Made by a program: the position numbers and the translations under genes
Origin: Armigeres subalbatus
Taxonomy: Eukaryota > Arthropoda > Insecta > Diptera > Culicidae
Length of the DNA stretch: 64,000 nucleotides
NCBI RefSeq assembly: GCF_024139115.2
Contig: NW_026942913.1
Coordinates: 434,001-498,000, forward strand
Direction of reading: 5' to 3'
In this document: piece by piece, positions 34,760 through 45,398 of the stretch
How positions within the stretch are numbered: the first letter of the stretch is position 1
How the letters are laid out: the number at the start of each line of letters is the position of its first letter
The notes under the pieces: generated by a model
Seen by the model: only the letters and a program-made list of their open reading frames with translations
What the model was told of the DNA's origin: nothing
The model's database searches: none

Positions 34760-35007
34760 AAATGATGCCTTTTTCGTACATTAGAAAAAAGGATTTTGGC
34801 CTTAAATTTTGAGCACATAGTTCGATTTCGCCCACTTTCAATAATGGAACATGATTCTCCTTCGAATGTCACTTTTTGGGAGCAAATCCAATAAAAATGA
34901 GTGCCTTAAATGTGAGTGACAAATTTGTAAAAGTAAATACAGTGAGTCCAAAAAGTATTCGTCTAGCTGTGTGTTTTCTAGAAAATGTCAAAGATAGAAT
35001 AGAATCA

Positions 35008-36176
35008 CCATTTCTATAAACTTCTATAAACAAGCCACAGGAGAAGCACCTTCAACGCTTCAGGTGGATTATCGGACAGATACTCACGTGGTGAGCCTGC
35101 ACGACAGGCCTTGTATTCAATTTCTTTCCACCGCAACGTATTACAGCCTAGTCCACACGCTCCGAAATTCCATTCATCAAAGAACTCGCAACTCAAACTC
35201 TCTCGTTAATCTGCTCGACAGGATGCATTCAAGACCACCAATACTGTATCGACGCAATCCACAACATGTATCACTACTTTCTGTAATTGATTCGCCAAGC
35301 AAAGCACCTTTCACACTACAGGGTGGATAGTCAGACAGATACTCGCCTTGTGAGCCTGCTCGACAGGCCTTGTATTTAATTCTGTCCACCACAACGTAGC
35401 ACACACGTTCGGAATTCTTAATCCAACACTCTTTTGGCAGCCTGCTCGTCACGCCGGATTAAGACCACGAATGTTGTAATTATTTCCACAAGCAAAGCAC
35501 CTTTCACACTACAGGGTAGATGATCGGACAGGTACTCACCTTGTGAGCCTGCTCGACAGGCCTTGTATGTAATAAATCCAGGAACAGCTTCCCACACAGT
35601 TCAGCGAATCTCAGACTCATCAGCAAAGCAAGAAAAAAGCGCAATCCAGGGCTCAGTTCAGTAAATGAGTTTCGACGCGATCCAAATTTCAACTTTTATT
35701 TGAAAAAACACCAAGTTTGTCACGTCCGTGGTTCCCAATGATGCCCAATGATGATGAGTGGTCCAGTTAAGCTCCAAATATCGTATCCGTTCCAAGTGAA
35801 TCTCTCCTCGTTAGGAAGTGATCGACGGCCAAGTCCAGAAGTGATGAAGTGCAGAGTAGTGCAGAGAGTCGGAACGAGAAAAATGACCCAGTAGGGATGA
35901 AAGCGGAAAAATAGATTATTGGACAGGTACTCACCTTGTGAGCCTGTCAAATAGGCCTTGTACTTTCAATCCCAGCAGGTTCCACCAGCAGTTCCGAATG
36001 GCGCCAAATCTGTTCTTGCAAATTGGAAGTGATGGCTGCCTCCAATTATTCCCAGATAATCGATGTAGTTATGGCGAGCCGTTGCTATTGTGATACCACC
36101 AGTATGGCGAGTATCTTTTGTTACTACCGTGTAATGATGGCCGAATAGACGCCGCGTTGCTTCCTTGGAACACAAT
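35008..36176 (-). repeat. Second BEL leader copy (truncated)
   Basis: Nearly identical to 49291-51092 apart from the MITE present in that copy. It contains four hairpin/donor modules (around 35080-35115, 35333-35375, 35525-35570 and 35920-35960). Each reads in minus as GGCCTGTCGAGCAGGCTCAC followed by AAGGTGAGTACCTGTCC or a variant. One module has GCGAGT in place of GTGAGT. It ends abruptly at about 35008 against the Tc1-like element. Confidence 0.8.
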
Positions 36177-36193
36177 CCTGGTCACGGCACCAA
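36177..36193 (-). promoter_or_regulatory. BEL primer-binding site next to the left LTR
   Basis: In minus, TTGGTGCCGTGACCAGG directly follows the LTR terminus CAACA. This is the usual position and form of a BEL primer-binding site. Its presence after what should be the 3' LTR shows the tandem arrangement. Confidence 0.75.
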
Positions 36194-36751
36194 TGTTGTG
36201 ACCTTACCGTATGTGTTCCAACCAAGATTCCACCAGTTTTAAACCGTGCCAATCAACTGATTGCACATTCAGCCCCAAGTTCTCCTTTCCGTAACAGGTA
36301 GATAGACGATAGACGATAGACGACAACGACGACGATGATTAGCTTGAATCCAGGTATGTAAAATTTGCAGGTTCCGTTCCAGATAACCAGGTAAGTAAAA
36401 TTGTCACTTAATTTCACAATAACTACACTTTATTTATTTCAGGTAAAAATTACTTAGCACGACTCCATACTACACTTTATTCAAAAACTATTGATTATAT
36501 TTTGTCGATCTAGCTTATACGATTTCTGAACTAAGACTGATTTCTTATCGGATATTTCTTCTCAACATTCGTAAACAAAGACACTATAAAAATTGAAACG
36601 ACTAACACATACAACATGTAATGTAGGTGGCGACTCACATCCCTCTCATAATGCAGTCTGAGTTGACCTAATATGCTTCGATTACTCTTTCACTCGCACA
36701 ATTTCTGGAGGTTTTTACCTACACAGGTATAAACGGTATAAACTATCAACA
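36194..36751 (-). repeat. BEL LTR, 3' (shared) copy, 558 bp
   Basis: It starts TGTTG and ends CAACA, and is about 97% identical by eye to 51110-51654. Differences include an expanded GATAGAC run near 36300 and a 10-bp duplication (GTATAAACGG) near 36727. A TATA-like TTTTTATAG and AATAAAGTG lie inside on the minus strand. Confidence 0.87.
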
Positions 36752-36870
36752 TAGCCGGCCACCTAAATTTGTTTACAAATTTACAATTCTCACGCGCTAC
36801 ACAGAGTATCCTAATTAATATCAAACAAATCACTTTAAACAGTACAAACAATGACTAATTATGTTCTATT

Positions 36871-37056
36871 TCAGCTACTGGCTCTTGTTCTTCGTGTGTT
36901 GTCGACTGTATCTGGTTTTCGTCGAAAGGTAAAGGATATATACGAGATTATGGTCGGGTATGCCTCCCAGATGCTGTTCTCACAGTAACGATTCGAACAA
37001 CTTGGTCTTTCCCCGGATGAATGGAGATCATTCTCGCTAACGGCCAAGCAGTAGAG
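36871..37056 (-). pseudogene. BEL integrase C-terminal domain, end of polyprotein
   Basis: Minus frames give ARMISIHPGKDQVVRIVTVR followed by TASG and TRPI, the conserved end of BEL polyproteins, finishing near 36871. The preceding residues (VGQLVLVREDSKSS) are at 37499-37540, on the other side of the hAT MITE. Between that block and the RNase-H-like core, about 150-200 residues are deleted, including the third catalytic acid. Confidence 0.75.
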
Positions 37057-37498
37057 CATGGTTTCCCAAACTGTGGGTCCCGACCCACAGGGGGGTCGCG
37101 AGCTGATTGTTGGTGGGTCGCGTAGAACAAATATTAATTGCAGCTCGAATGCCGAACCTTTTGATCATTTTGTTCAGCAACATAATTTCAAGTTCAAACC
37201 GCATTTTATTTTAAATATTCATCACAACGCTATTTTAGAAAACATTTATGCCTAAAAGCTGTCCCCTTAATAAAATAAAATAAAAACATTTTGACAAACA
37301 ATATCATGTTTGTCATTTTTTTTGCATTTGTACATGAAGGTAACGTGAATATTTTTGTAAAACTTGCCGAAACAGATGATATTCTGATTCAAATAATGTT
37401 TAATGCTACTTGGTAAAATGCATTTTTTCATAGGTGGGTCGCGAGACATATAGAATTTTGCTAGGTGGGTCGCATACCCAAAAGTTTGGGAAGCTCTG
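37057..37498. mobile_element. hAT MITE with 8-bp TSD inside the BEL
   Basis: The flanking duplication is CAGTAGAG (37049-37056 and 37499-37506). The ends read CATGGTTTCCCAAACTGTGG and, in reverse, CAGAGCTTCCCAAACTTTTG. Several GGTGGGTCGCG motifs lie near the ends. 442 bp, non-coding. Confidence 0.9.
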
Positions 37499-37531
37499 CA
37501 GTAGAGGATTTGCTGTCTTCACGCACGAGTA

Positions 37532-38390
37532 CTAATTGCCCAACGTATTTCTGGAACCTTGAAAGTTGGTCCCGTTATCGGAATGTATTTCTGCAGGTAG
37601 TCCTCGGCGAGGAATAAAGCGTCGTAAGGAAGCAATAAATGCTTCCGTGGAAAGATCGCAAACCAATTCCAAGTGGACAGCTTTGGTCGAGTAGCAGACA
37701 AATACGGCGATGTAGGCTTTGTGCGCAGCTGCACGACGGTGGGCCGGTTTCAAATAAACCGGACCGCAATAATCTACACCAGTTATTGCAAATGGTCTGC
37801 TGGGGGCTGTTCGTGCTTCTGGTAGCTGACCAACCGGTTGAGTAACAGGGACATGGTGGTGCCGAAAACAGTTATGGCATTTCCGACAAACTAAGTTCGC
37901 CAGTTCTTTACAGCGTAGAGGCCAGATTTCCTGCCGCATTGTGGCCAAAGTCATTCGTGGACCAGCATGAAGAGAGATGATGTGGAAATGTTGTGCGATT
38001 AACCTAGTCAGAGGATGCTTTCTTGGAAGAACCATAGGGTGCTTAGTTTGATAATCTGTTTCGGACAGCTGGAGCCGGCCACCAAGACGAAGAATGCCTT
38101 TCTGGTCAATGAAAAGCTGTAGATTCCTTAACGGGGACTTCGACGGAATGGATACCTCCTTCCTCACGGCCTTCATTTCTTCAGAGAAGTTTTGATGTTG
38201 AACGGTTTTGACTAAAGTTTCTTTTGCAGATTGCAATTCCGAAACTGCGAGGAACGGATTTTGATGCAAGGTTCTTTAACGAAATCGGGAGATGAAGCGC
38301 AGAACAAACGCACTAATTCGAACCAGCTTCCAGAATGAGGAGTATCGCTCGATTAACCAAATGTCTGGAGGAACCTGATTTGCTAATAGC
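37532..38390 (-). pseudogene. BEL integrase, zinc-binding and partial catalytic core
   Basis: The zinc-binding part has histidines in AQHFHIISLHAGPRMTL and cysteines in CRKCHNCF. Core motifs are ITGVDYCGPV (first Asp, about residue 166) and IHSDNGTNF (second Asp, about residue 231). The frame ends soon after, before the Glu. The N-terminal side is continuous in frame with 45399 onward across the ERT-1 insertion (TSD ACAGTCTTT). Confidence 0.85.
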
Positions 38391-38399
38391 ACAGTCTTT

Positions 38400-38971
38400 T
38401 TTTGGGGCAGCAGGGACTATGTCCAAGGGCTTGACGATCCCTCCCCAGGCCATCTGCGAGTTGTGGCGCCTGCCTAGGATGTGGTGGGGTTTGACAGTGG
38501 GCCCTGTTAAACCTCTATAAAAAGCTGCTTGTATCCGCAAGTAGGCTCCGCCAAAGCGACCGTGTGCCGCTCAAAGCGCACAAGCCCAAGTCCTGGTGTT
38601 AGGTGGGACGCTAAACAGCCCTGACACGACGGCCCTCCGACGAGACAGGAGGTTTACGCAGGCCCAATAAGCCGCCTTTAAAAACAACTATTACGAACGA
38701 CATAGAAGATAATACGACTCGATACAATCGGCAACGCCCTAGGCAACGAATAAAGGATCACGATTGGAAGCTTGGAACATGGAACTGCAAGTCGCTAGGC
38801 TTCGCAGGTTGCGATAGGATAATCTACGATGAATTACATCCCCGCAACTTCGATGTCGTAGCGCTGCAGGAAATCTGCTGGACAGGACAGAAAGTGTGGA
38901 AAAGCGGGCATCGAGCGGCTACCTTCTACTAAAGCTGTGGCACCACCAACGAGCTGGGAACCGGCTTCATA
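38400..38971 (+). other. ERT-1 5' region and start of the endonuclease frame
   Basis: A GC-balanced 5' UTR is followed by an open frame from about 38612 that enters the endonuclease (KLGTWNCKSLGFAG, VVALQEICWTG; the Glu is a catalytic residue). The frame carries one TAA at about 38932 (TFY-stop-SCGTTNELG), after which it stays open to 41695. No ATG is seen between the upstream stop and the endonuclease. Confidence 0.7.
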
Positions 38972-41695
38972 GTGCTGGGTAAGATGCGCCAACGCGTGAT
39001 TGAGTGGCAGCCAATCAACGCAAGGATGTGCAAGCTGAGGATTAAAGGCCGTTTCTTCAATTATAGTATCATCAACGTGCACTGCCCACACGAAGGGAGA
39101 TCCGACGACGAGAAAGAAGCGTTCTATGCGCAGCTGGAGCAGACATACGATGGATGCCCACTGCGGGACGTCAAAATCTTTATCGGTGACATGAACGCTC
39201 AGGTAGGAAGGAAGGAAATGTATAGACCGGTCATCGGACCGGATAGTCTGCATACCGTATCGAACGACAGCGGCCAACGATGCATAAACTTTGCAGCCTC
39301 CCGCGGAATGGTAGTCCGAAGCACTTTCTTCCCCCGTAAGAATATCCACAAGGCCACATGGAAATCACCTAATCAAGTAACGGAAAACCAAATCGACCAC
39401 GTTCTAATCGACGGTAAATTCTTCTCCGACATCACGAACGTACGCACTTACCGCAGTGCGAATATTGAATCCGACCACTACCTCGTTGCAGTATGTCTGC
39501 GCTCAAAACTCTCGACGGTGATCAACACGCGTCGGAGTCGTCCGCCGCGGCTTAACATTGGGCGGCTACAAGACGGTAGACTAGCCCAAGACTACGCGCA
39601 GCAGCTGGAAGTGGCACTCCCAACGGAAGAGCAGCTAGGCGCAGCATCTCTTGAAGATGGCTGGAGAGATATTCGATCCGCCATTGGAAGCACCGCAACC
39701 GCTGCACTAGGCACGGTGGCTCCGGATCAGAGAAACGACTGGTATGACGGTGAATGTGAGCAGTTAGTTGAGGAGAAGAATGCAGCATGGGCGAGATTGC
39801 TGCAACATCGCACGAGGGCGAACGAGGCACGATACAAACGGGAGCGGAACAGACAAAACTCGGTTTTCCGGAGGAAAAAGCGCCAGCAGGAAGATCGAGA
39901 CTGTGAAGAGACGGAGGAACTGTACCGCGCTAATAACGCACGAAAGTTCTATGAGAAGTTGAACCGTTCACGTAAGGGCCATGTGCCACAGCCCGATATG
40001 TGTAAGGACATAAACGGGAACCTTCTTACGAACGAGCGTGAGGTAATCCAAAGGTGGCGGCAGCACTACGAAGAGCACCTGAATGGCGATATGGCACACA
40101 ACGGTGGCGGTATGGTAATGAACCTAGGAGCACGCGCGCAAGACATGCGACTTCCGGCTCCGAATCTCCAGGAAATCCAGGAGGAGATCGGCCGGCTGAA
40201 AAACAATAAAGCCCCTGGAGTTGACCAACTACCAGGAGAGCTGTTTAAACACGGTGGTGAAGCACTGGCTAGAGCGCTGCACTGGGTGATTACCAAGGTT
40301 TGGGAGGATGAGGTTCTGCCGCAGGAGTGGATGGAAGGTGTCGTGTGTCCAATCTACAAAAAGGGCGATAAGCTGGATTGTAGCAACTACCGCGCAATCA
40401 CATTGCTGAACGCCGCCTACAAGGTACTCTCCCAAATTTTATGCCGTCGACTAACACCAATTGCAAGAGAGTTCGTGGGGCAGTACCAGGCGGGATTTAT
40501 GGGTGAACGCTCTACCACAGACCAGGTGTTCGCCATACGTCAGGTATTGCAGAAATGCCGCGAATACAACGTGACCACACATCATCTATTTATCGACTTC
40601 AAAGCCGCATATGATACAATCGATCGGGACCAGCTATGGCAGCTAATGCACGAAAACGGATTTCCGGATAAACTGATACGGTTGATCAAGGCGACGATGG
40701 ATCGGGTGATGTGCGTAGTTCGAGTTTCAGGGGCATTCTCGAGTCCCTTCGAAACCCGTAGAGGGTTACGGCAAGGTGATGGTCTTTCGTGTCTGCTATT
40801 CAACATCGCTTTGGAGGGAGTAATACGAAGGGCAGGGATTGACACGAGTGGTACGATTTTCACGAAGTCCGTCCAGTTATTTGGTTTCGCCGACGACATT
40901 GATATCATGGCACGTAACTTTGAGAGGATGGAGGAAGCCTACATCAGACTGAAAAGCGAAGCTAAACGGATTGGACTAGTCATCAACACGTCGAAGACGA
41001 AGTACATGATAGGAAGAGGTTCAAGAGAGGTCAATGTGAGCCACCCACCACGAGTTTGTATTGGTGGTGACGAAATCGAGGTGGTTGAAGAATTCGTGTA
41101 CTTGGGCTCACTGGTGACCACCGATAACGATACCAGCAGAGAAATTCGGAGACGCATAGTGGCTGGAAATCGTACGTACTTTGGACTCCGCAAGACGTTC
41201 CGATCGAATAGAGTTCGCCGCCGTACCAAACTGACTATCTACAAAACGCTTATAAGACCGGTAGTTCTCTACGGACACGAGACCTGGACGATGCTCGTGG
41301 AGGACCAACGCGCACTGGGAGTTTTCGAAAGAAAAGTGTTGCGTACCATCTATGGTGGGTTGCAGATGGCGGACGGTACGTGGAGGAGGCGAATGAACCA
41401 CGAGTTGCATCAGCTGTTGGGAGAACCATCCATCGTTCACACCGCGAAAATCGGAAGACTGCGGTGGGCCGGGCACGTAGCCAGAATGTCGGACAGTAAT
41501 CCGGTGAAAATGGTTCTCGACAAAGATCCGACGGGAACAAGAAGGCGAGGTGCACAGCGGGCAAGGTGGATCGATCAGGTGGAGGACGACTTGCGGACCC
41601 TCCGCAGACTGCGTGGTTGGCGAAGTGCAGCCATGAACCGAGCTGAATGGAGAAGTCTTTTATGTGCAGCACAGGCCACTCCGGCCTTAGTCTGA
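38972..41695 (+). CDS. ERT-1 endonuclease-reverse transcriptase (907 codons after the in-frame stop)
   Basis: The longest frame of the window. Endonuclease: GDMNAQVG (72-79), SDHYLV (167-172). Linker rich in K/R/E at 270-320. RT 405-680: [53 protein letters not shown] (Asp541), RRGLRQGDGLSCLLFNIALEG, FGFADDIDIM (FADD 638-641). The C-terminal part has YGHETW, WRRRMNHELHQLLGEPS and RLRWAGHVARM. All catalytic residues I can identify in the open part are present. One upstream stop codon separates it from the N-terminal endonuclease residues, so the copy is probably dead but young. Family: single-ORF APE-type element. Loner, RTE and I groups are the candidates. Confidence 0.85.
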   Translation: MLGKMRQRVIEWQPINARMCKLRIKGRFFNYSIINVHCPHEGRSDDEKEAFYAQLEQTYDGCPLRDVKIFIGDMNAQVGRKEMYRPVIGPDSLHTVSNDSGQRCINFAASRGMVVRSTFFPRKNIHKATWKSPNQVTENQIDHVLIDGKFFSDITNVRTYRSANIESDHYLVAVCLRSKLSTVINTRRSRPPRLNIGRLQDGRLAQDYAQQLEVALPTEEQLGAASLEDGWRDIRSAIGSTATAALGTVAPDQRNDWYDGECEQLVEEKNAAWARLLQHRTRANEARYKRERNRQNSVFRRKKRQQEDRDCEETEELYRANNARKFYEKLNRSRKGHVPQPDMCKDINGNLLTNEREVIQRWRQHYEEHLNGDMAHNGGGMVMNLGARAQDMRLPAPNLQEIQEEIGRLKNNKAPGVDQLPGELFKHGGEALARALHWVITKVWEDEVLPQEWMEGVVCPIYKKGDKLDCSNYRAITLLNAAYKVLSQILCRRLTPIAREFVGQYQAGFMGERSTTDQVFAIRQVLQKCREYNVTTHHLFIDFKAAYDTIDRDQLWQLMHENGFPDKLIRLIKATMDRVMCVVRVSGAFSSPFETRRGLRQGDGLSCLLFNIALEGVIRRAGIDTSGTIFTKSVQLFGFADDIDIMARNFERMEEAYIRLKSEAKRIGLVINTSKTKYMIGRGSREVNVSHPPRVCIGGDEIEVVEEFVYLGSLVTTDNDTSREIRRRIVAGNRTYFGLRKTFRSNRVRRRTKLTIYKTLIRPVVLYGHETWTMLVEDQRALGVFERKVLRTIYGGLQMADGTWRRRMNHELHQLLGEPSIVHTAKIGRLRWAGHVARMSDSNPVKMVLDKDPTGTRRRGAQRARWIDQVEDDLRTLRRLRGWRSAAMNRAEWRSLLCAAQATPALV

Positions 41696-41872
41696 TGATA
41701 AATAATAAATGTGCAAGCTGAGGATTAAAGGCCGTTTCTTCAACTATAGCATCATCAACGTGCACTGCCCACACGAAGGGAGATCCGACGACGAGAAAGA
41801 AGCGTTCTATGCGCATCTGGAGCAGACATACGATGGATGCCCACTGCGGGACGTCAAAATCGTCATCGGTGA

Positions 41873-42650
41873 CAGGTAGGAAGGTAAGAAATGTATAGAC
41901 TGGTAATCGGACCGGATAGTCTGCATACCGAATCGAACGACAACGGCCAACGATGCATAAACTTTGCAGCCGCCCGCGGAATGGTAGTCCGAAGCACTTT
42001 CTTCCCCGCAAGAATATCCACAAGGCCACATGGAAATCACCTAATCTAGTAACGGAAAACCAAATCGACTACGTTCTAATCGACGGTAAATTCTTCTCCG
42101 ACATCACGAACGTCCGCACTTACCGCAGTGCGAATATTGAATCCGACCACTACCTCGTTGCAGTATGTCTGCGCTCAAAACTCTCGACGGTGATCAACAC
42201 GCGTCGGAGTCGTCCGCCGCGGCTAAACATTGGGCGGCTGCAAGACGGTGGACTAGCCCAAGCTCAGGTAGGAAGGGAGGAAATGTATAGACTGGTCATC
42301 GGACCGGATAGTCTGCATACCGAATCGAACGACAACGGCCAACGATGCATAAACTTTGCAGCCTCCCGCGGAATGGTAGTCCGAAGCACTTTCTTCCCCC
42401 GCAAGAATATCCACAAGGCCACATGGAAATCACCTAATCTAGTAACGGAAAACCAAATTGACTACGTTCTAATCGACGGTAAATTCTTCTCCGATATCAC
42501 GAACGTACGCACTTACCGCAGTGCGAATATTGAATCCGACCACTACCTCGTTGCAGTATGTCTGCGCTCAAAACTCTCGACGGTGATCAACACGCGTCGG
42601 AGTCGTCCGCCGCGGCTAAACATTGGGCGGCTGCAAGACGGTAGACTAGC
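41873..42650 (+). repeat. 392-bp internal tandem duplication
   Basis: CAGGTAGGAAGG starts at 41873 and again at 42265. Both units contain the RNIHKATWKSPNLVTENQID coding block and the SDHYLV motif. They differ at only a few positions, so the duplication is fairly recent. Confidence 0.9.
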
Positions 42651-42731
42651 CCAAGACTACGCGCAGCAGCTGGAAGCGGCACTCCCAACGGAAGAGCAGC
42701 TAGGCGCAGCATCTCTTGAAGATGGCTGGAG

Positions 42732-43433
42732 TAGACTGGCCCAGATTAGTATGGGGAGAAAAAAATGTTGTCGAATTCCATGGGGCACCCCCCAGAATTG
42801 TATCTTTGGGTGAGAAAATCAATCTTTGAAAATTTCAGCTCAATCGCTTGTTGCATAAGCTGGCGCATTTGATTTGAAGTTTGTATGGGGATTTCAGCCA
42901 AAATGTATAGGAAAATACACCTCCGTCACTCATTCGATCTGGAAATTGGTTCTGATTGCTCGATTGACCTCAGAATTGCAAAAACGGCAGTTGGTATGCT
43001 ACAGAATAATTTCACAGAACATTACATGATGATTAAACGAACTTTTATATAGTTTTCGGCTGATTTATAAGGAGCTAATTTGTGTATTTTTTGGATTTTT
43101 TGATCGAATCGCATCAGCCAAAACCTATATAAAAGTTCATTCAATCATCATACAATGTTCTGTGAAATTGTTCTGTAGCATACCAACTACCGTTTTTGCA
43201 ATTCTGAGGTCAATCGAGCAATCAGAACCAATTTCCAGATCGAATGAGTGACGGAGGTGTATTTTCCTATACATTTTGGCTGAAATCCCCATACAAACTT
43301 CAAATCAAATGCGCCAGCTTATGCAACAAGCGATTGAGCTGAAATTTTCAGAGATTGATTTTCTCACCCAAAGACACAATCCTGGGGGGTGCCCCGTGGA
43401 ATTAGACAACTTTTTGTTTCCTGGGCCAGTCTA
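42732..43433. mobile_element. Foldback element, two ~330-bp inverted arms
   Basis: TAGACTGGCCCAG at the left and CTGGGCCAGTCTA at the right. The arms remain complementary almost to the centre; for example CCGTCACTCATTCGATCTGG near 42924 mirrors CCAGATCGAATGAGTGACGG near 43236. CTGGAG is duplicated at 42726-42731 and 43434-43439. The central loop is about 60-100 bp. The ends match the element at 49433-50041. Confidence 0.9.
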
Positions 43434-45398
43434 CTGGAGAGATATTCGATCCGCCATTGGTAGCACCGCAACCGCTGCACTTGGCACGGTGCCTCCGGAT
43501 CAGAGAAACGACTGGTATGACGGCGAATGTGAGCAGTTAGGCTCGACAGACAAAACTCGATTTTTTTAAGGAAAAAGCGCCAGCAGGAAGATTGAGACCA
43601 GAAGAGACGGAGCAACTGTACTACGCTAATAACGCACGAAAGTTCTATGAGAAGTTGCACCGTTCACGTAAGGGCCACGTGCCACAGCCCGATATGTGCA
43701 AGGACATAAACGGGAACCTTCTTACAAACGAGCGTGAGGTGATCCAAAGGTGGCGGCAGCACTACGAAGAGCACCTGAATGGCGATATGGCAGACAACGG
43801 TGGCGGTATGGTAATGAACCTAGGAGCACGCGCGCAGGACATGCGACTTCCGGCTCCGAAGCTCCAGGAAATCCAGGAGGAGATCGGCCAGCTGAAAAAC
43901 AACAAAGCCCCTGGAGTTGACCAACTACCAAGAGAGCTGTTTAAACACGGTGGTGAAGCACTGGCTAGAGCGCTGCACTGGGTGATTACCAAGGTTTGGG
44001 AGGATGAGGTTCTGCCGCAGGAGTGGATGGAAGGTGTCGTGTGTCCCATCTACAAAAAGGGCGATAAGCTGGATTGTAGCAACTACCGCGCAATCACATT
44101 GCTGAACGCCGCCTACAAGGTACTCTCCCAAATTTTATGCCGTCGACTAACACCAATTGCAAGAGAGCTCGTGGGGCAGTACCAGGCGGGATTTATGGGT
44201 GAACGCTCTACCACAGACCAGGTGTTCGCCATACGTCAGGTATTGCAGAAATGCCGCGAATACAACGTGACCACACGTCATCTATTTATCGACTTCAAAG
44301 CCGCATATGATACAATCGATCGGGACCAGCTATGGCAGCTAATGCACGAAAACGGATTTCCGGATAAACTGATACGGTTGATCAAGGCGACGATGGATCG
44401 GGTGATGTGCGTAGTTCGAGTTTCAGGGGCATTCTCAAGTTCCTTCGAAACGCGCAGAGGATTACGGCAAGGTGATGGACTTTCGTGTCTGCTATTCAAC
44501 ATCGCTTTGGAGGGAGTAATACGAAGGGCAGGGATTGACACGAGTGGTACGATTTTCACGAAGTCCGTCCAGTTATTTGGTTTCGCCGACGACATTGAAA
44601 GCATGGCACGTAACTTTGAGAGGATGGAGGAAGCCTACATCAGACTGAAAAGCGAAGCTAATAGGATTGGACTAGTCATCAACACGTCGAAGACGGAGTA
44701 CACGATAGGAAGAGGTTCAAGAGAGGTCAATGTAAGCCACCCACCACGAGTTTCTATCGGTGGTGACGAAATCGAGGTGGTTGAAGAATTCGTGTACTTG
44801 GGCTCACTGGTGACCGCCGATAACGATACCAGCAGAAAAATTCGGAGGCGCATAGTGGCTGGAAATCGTACGTACTTTGGACTCCGCAAGACGCTCCGAG
44901 TTCGCCGCCGTACCAAACTGACTATCTACAAAACGCTTATAAGACCGGTAGTACTCTACGGGCACGAGACCTGGACGATGCTCGTGGAGGACCAACGCGC
45001 ACTGGGAGTTTTTGAAAGGAAAGTGTTGCGTACCATCTATGGTGGGGTGCAGATGGCGACGGTACGTGGAGGAGGCGAATGAACCACGAGTTGCATCAGC
45101 TGTTGGGAGAACCATCCATCGTTCACACCGCGAAAATCGGAAGACTGCGGTGGGCCGGGCACGTAGCCAGAATGTCGGACAATAATCCGGTGAAAATGGT
45201 TCTCGACAATGATCCGACGGGAACAAGAAGGCGAGGTGCACAGCGGGCAAGGTGGATCGATCAGGTGGAGAACGATTTGCGGACCCTCCGCAGACTGCGT
45301 GGTTGGCGAAGTGCAACCATGGACCGAGCTGGATGTAGAAGTCTTTTATGTGCAGCACAGGCCACTCCGGCCTTAGTCTGGTAGTAATAACAGTCTTT

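Larger units (their letters stand above)
41709..45384 (+). pseudogene. ERT-1 copy 2, truncated, duplicated and interrupted
   Basis: It starts at the codons for MCKLRIKGRFFNYS. A deletion removes the GDMNAQ catalytic residues near 41872. A 392-bp block is tandemly duplicated (41873-42264 and 42265-42650). A foldback element sits at 42732-43433. A further deletion falls near 43541 in the K/R-rich linker. The RT frame 43592-45082 is otherwise intact (FIDFKAAYD; FADD at about 44585). A 1-bp loss near 45055 shifts the end, which continues at 45079-45384. Confidence 0.87.
38400..45389 (+). mobile_element. ERT-1: head-to-tail pair of non-LTR elements inside the BEL
   Basis: ACAGTCTTT at 38391-38399 and 45390-45398 brackets the whole 7 kb. 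Copy 1 runs from a GGGGCAGCAGGGACTATG start through a complete ORF to a TGATGATAAATAATAA tail at 41696-41708. Copy 2 follows at once, 5'-truncated in the endonuclease region, and ends with a TAGTAATA tail. There is no recognisable separate TSD between the copies. Confidence 0.85.

Noticed and set aside
41250..42029. 259-codon minus-strand frame and similar minus frames at 44804-45433 and 40066-40908
   Set aside because: Shadows of the ERT-1 coding strand; no independent domain.
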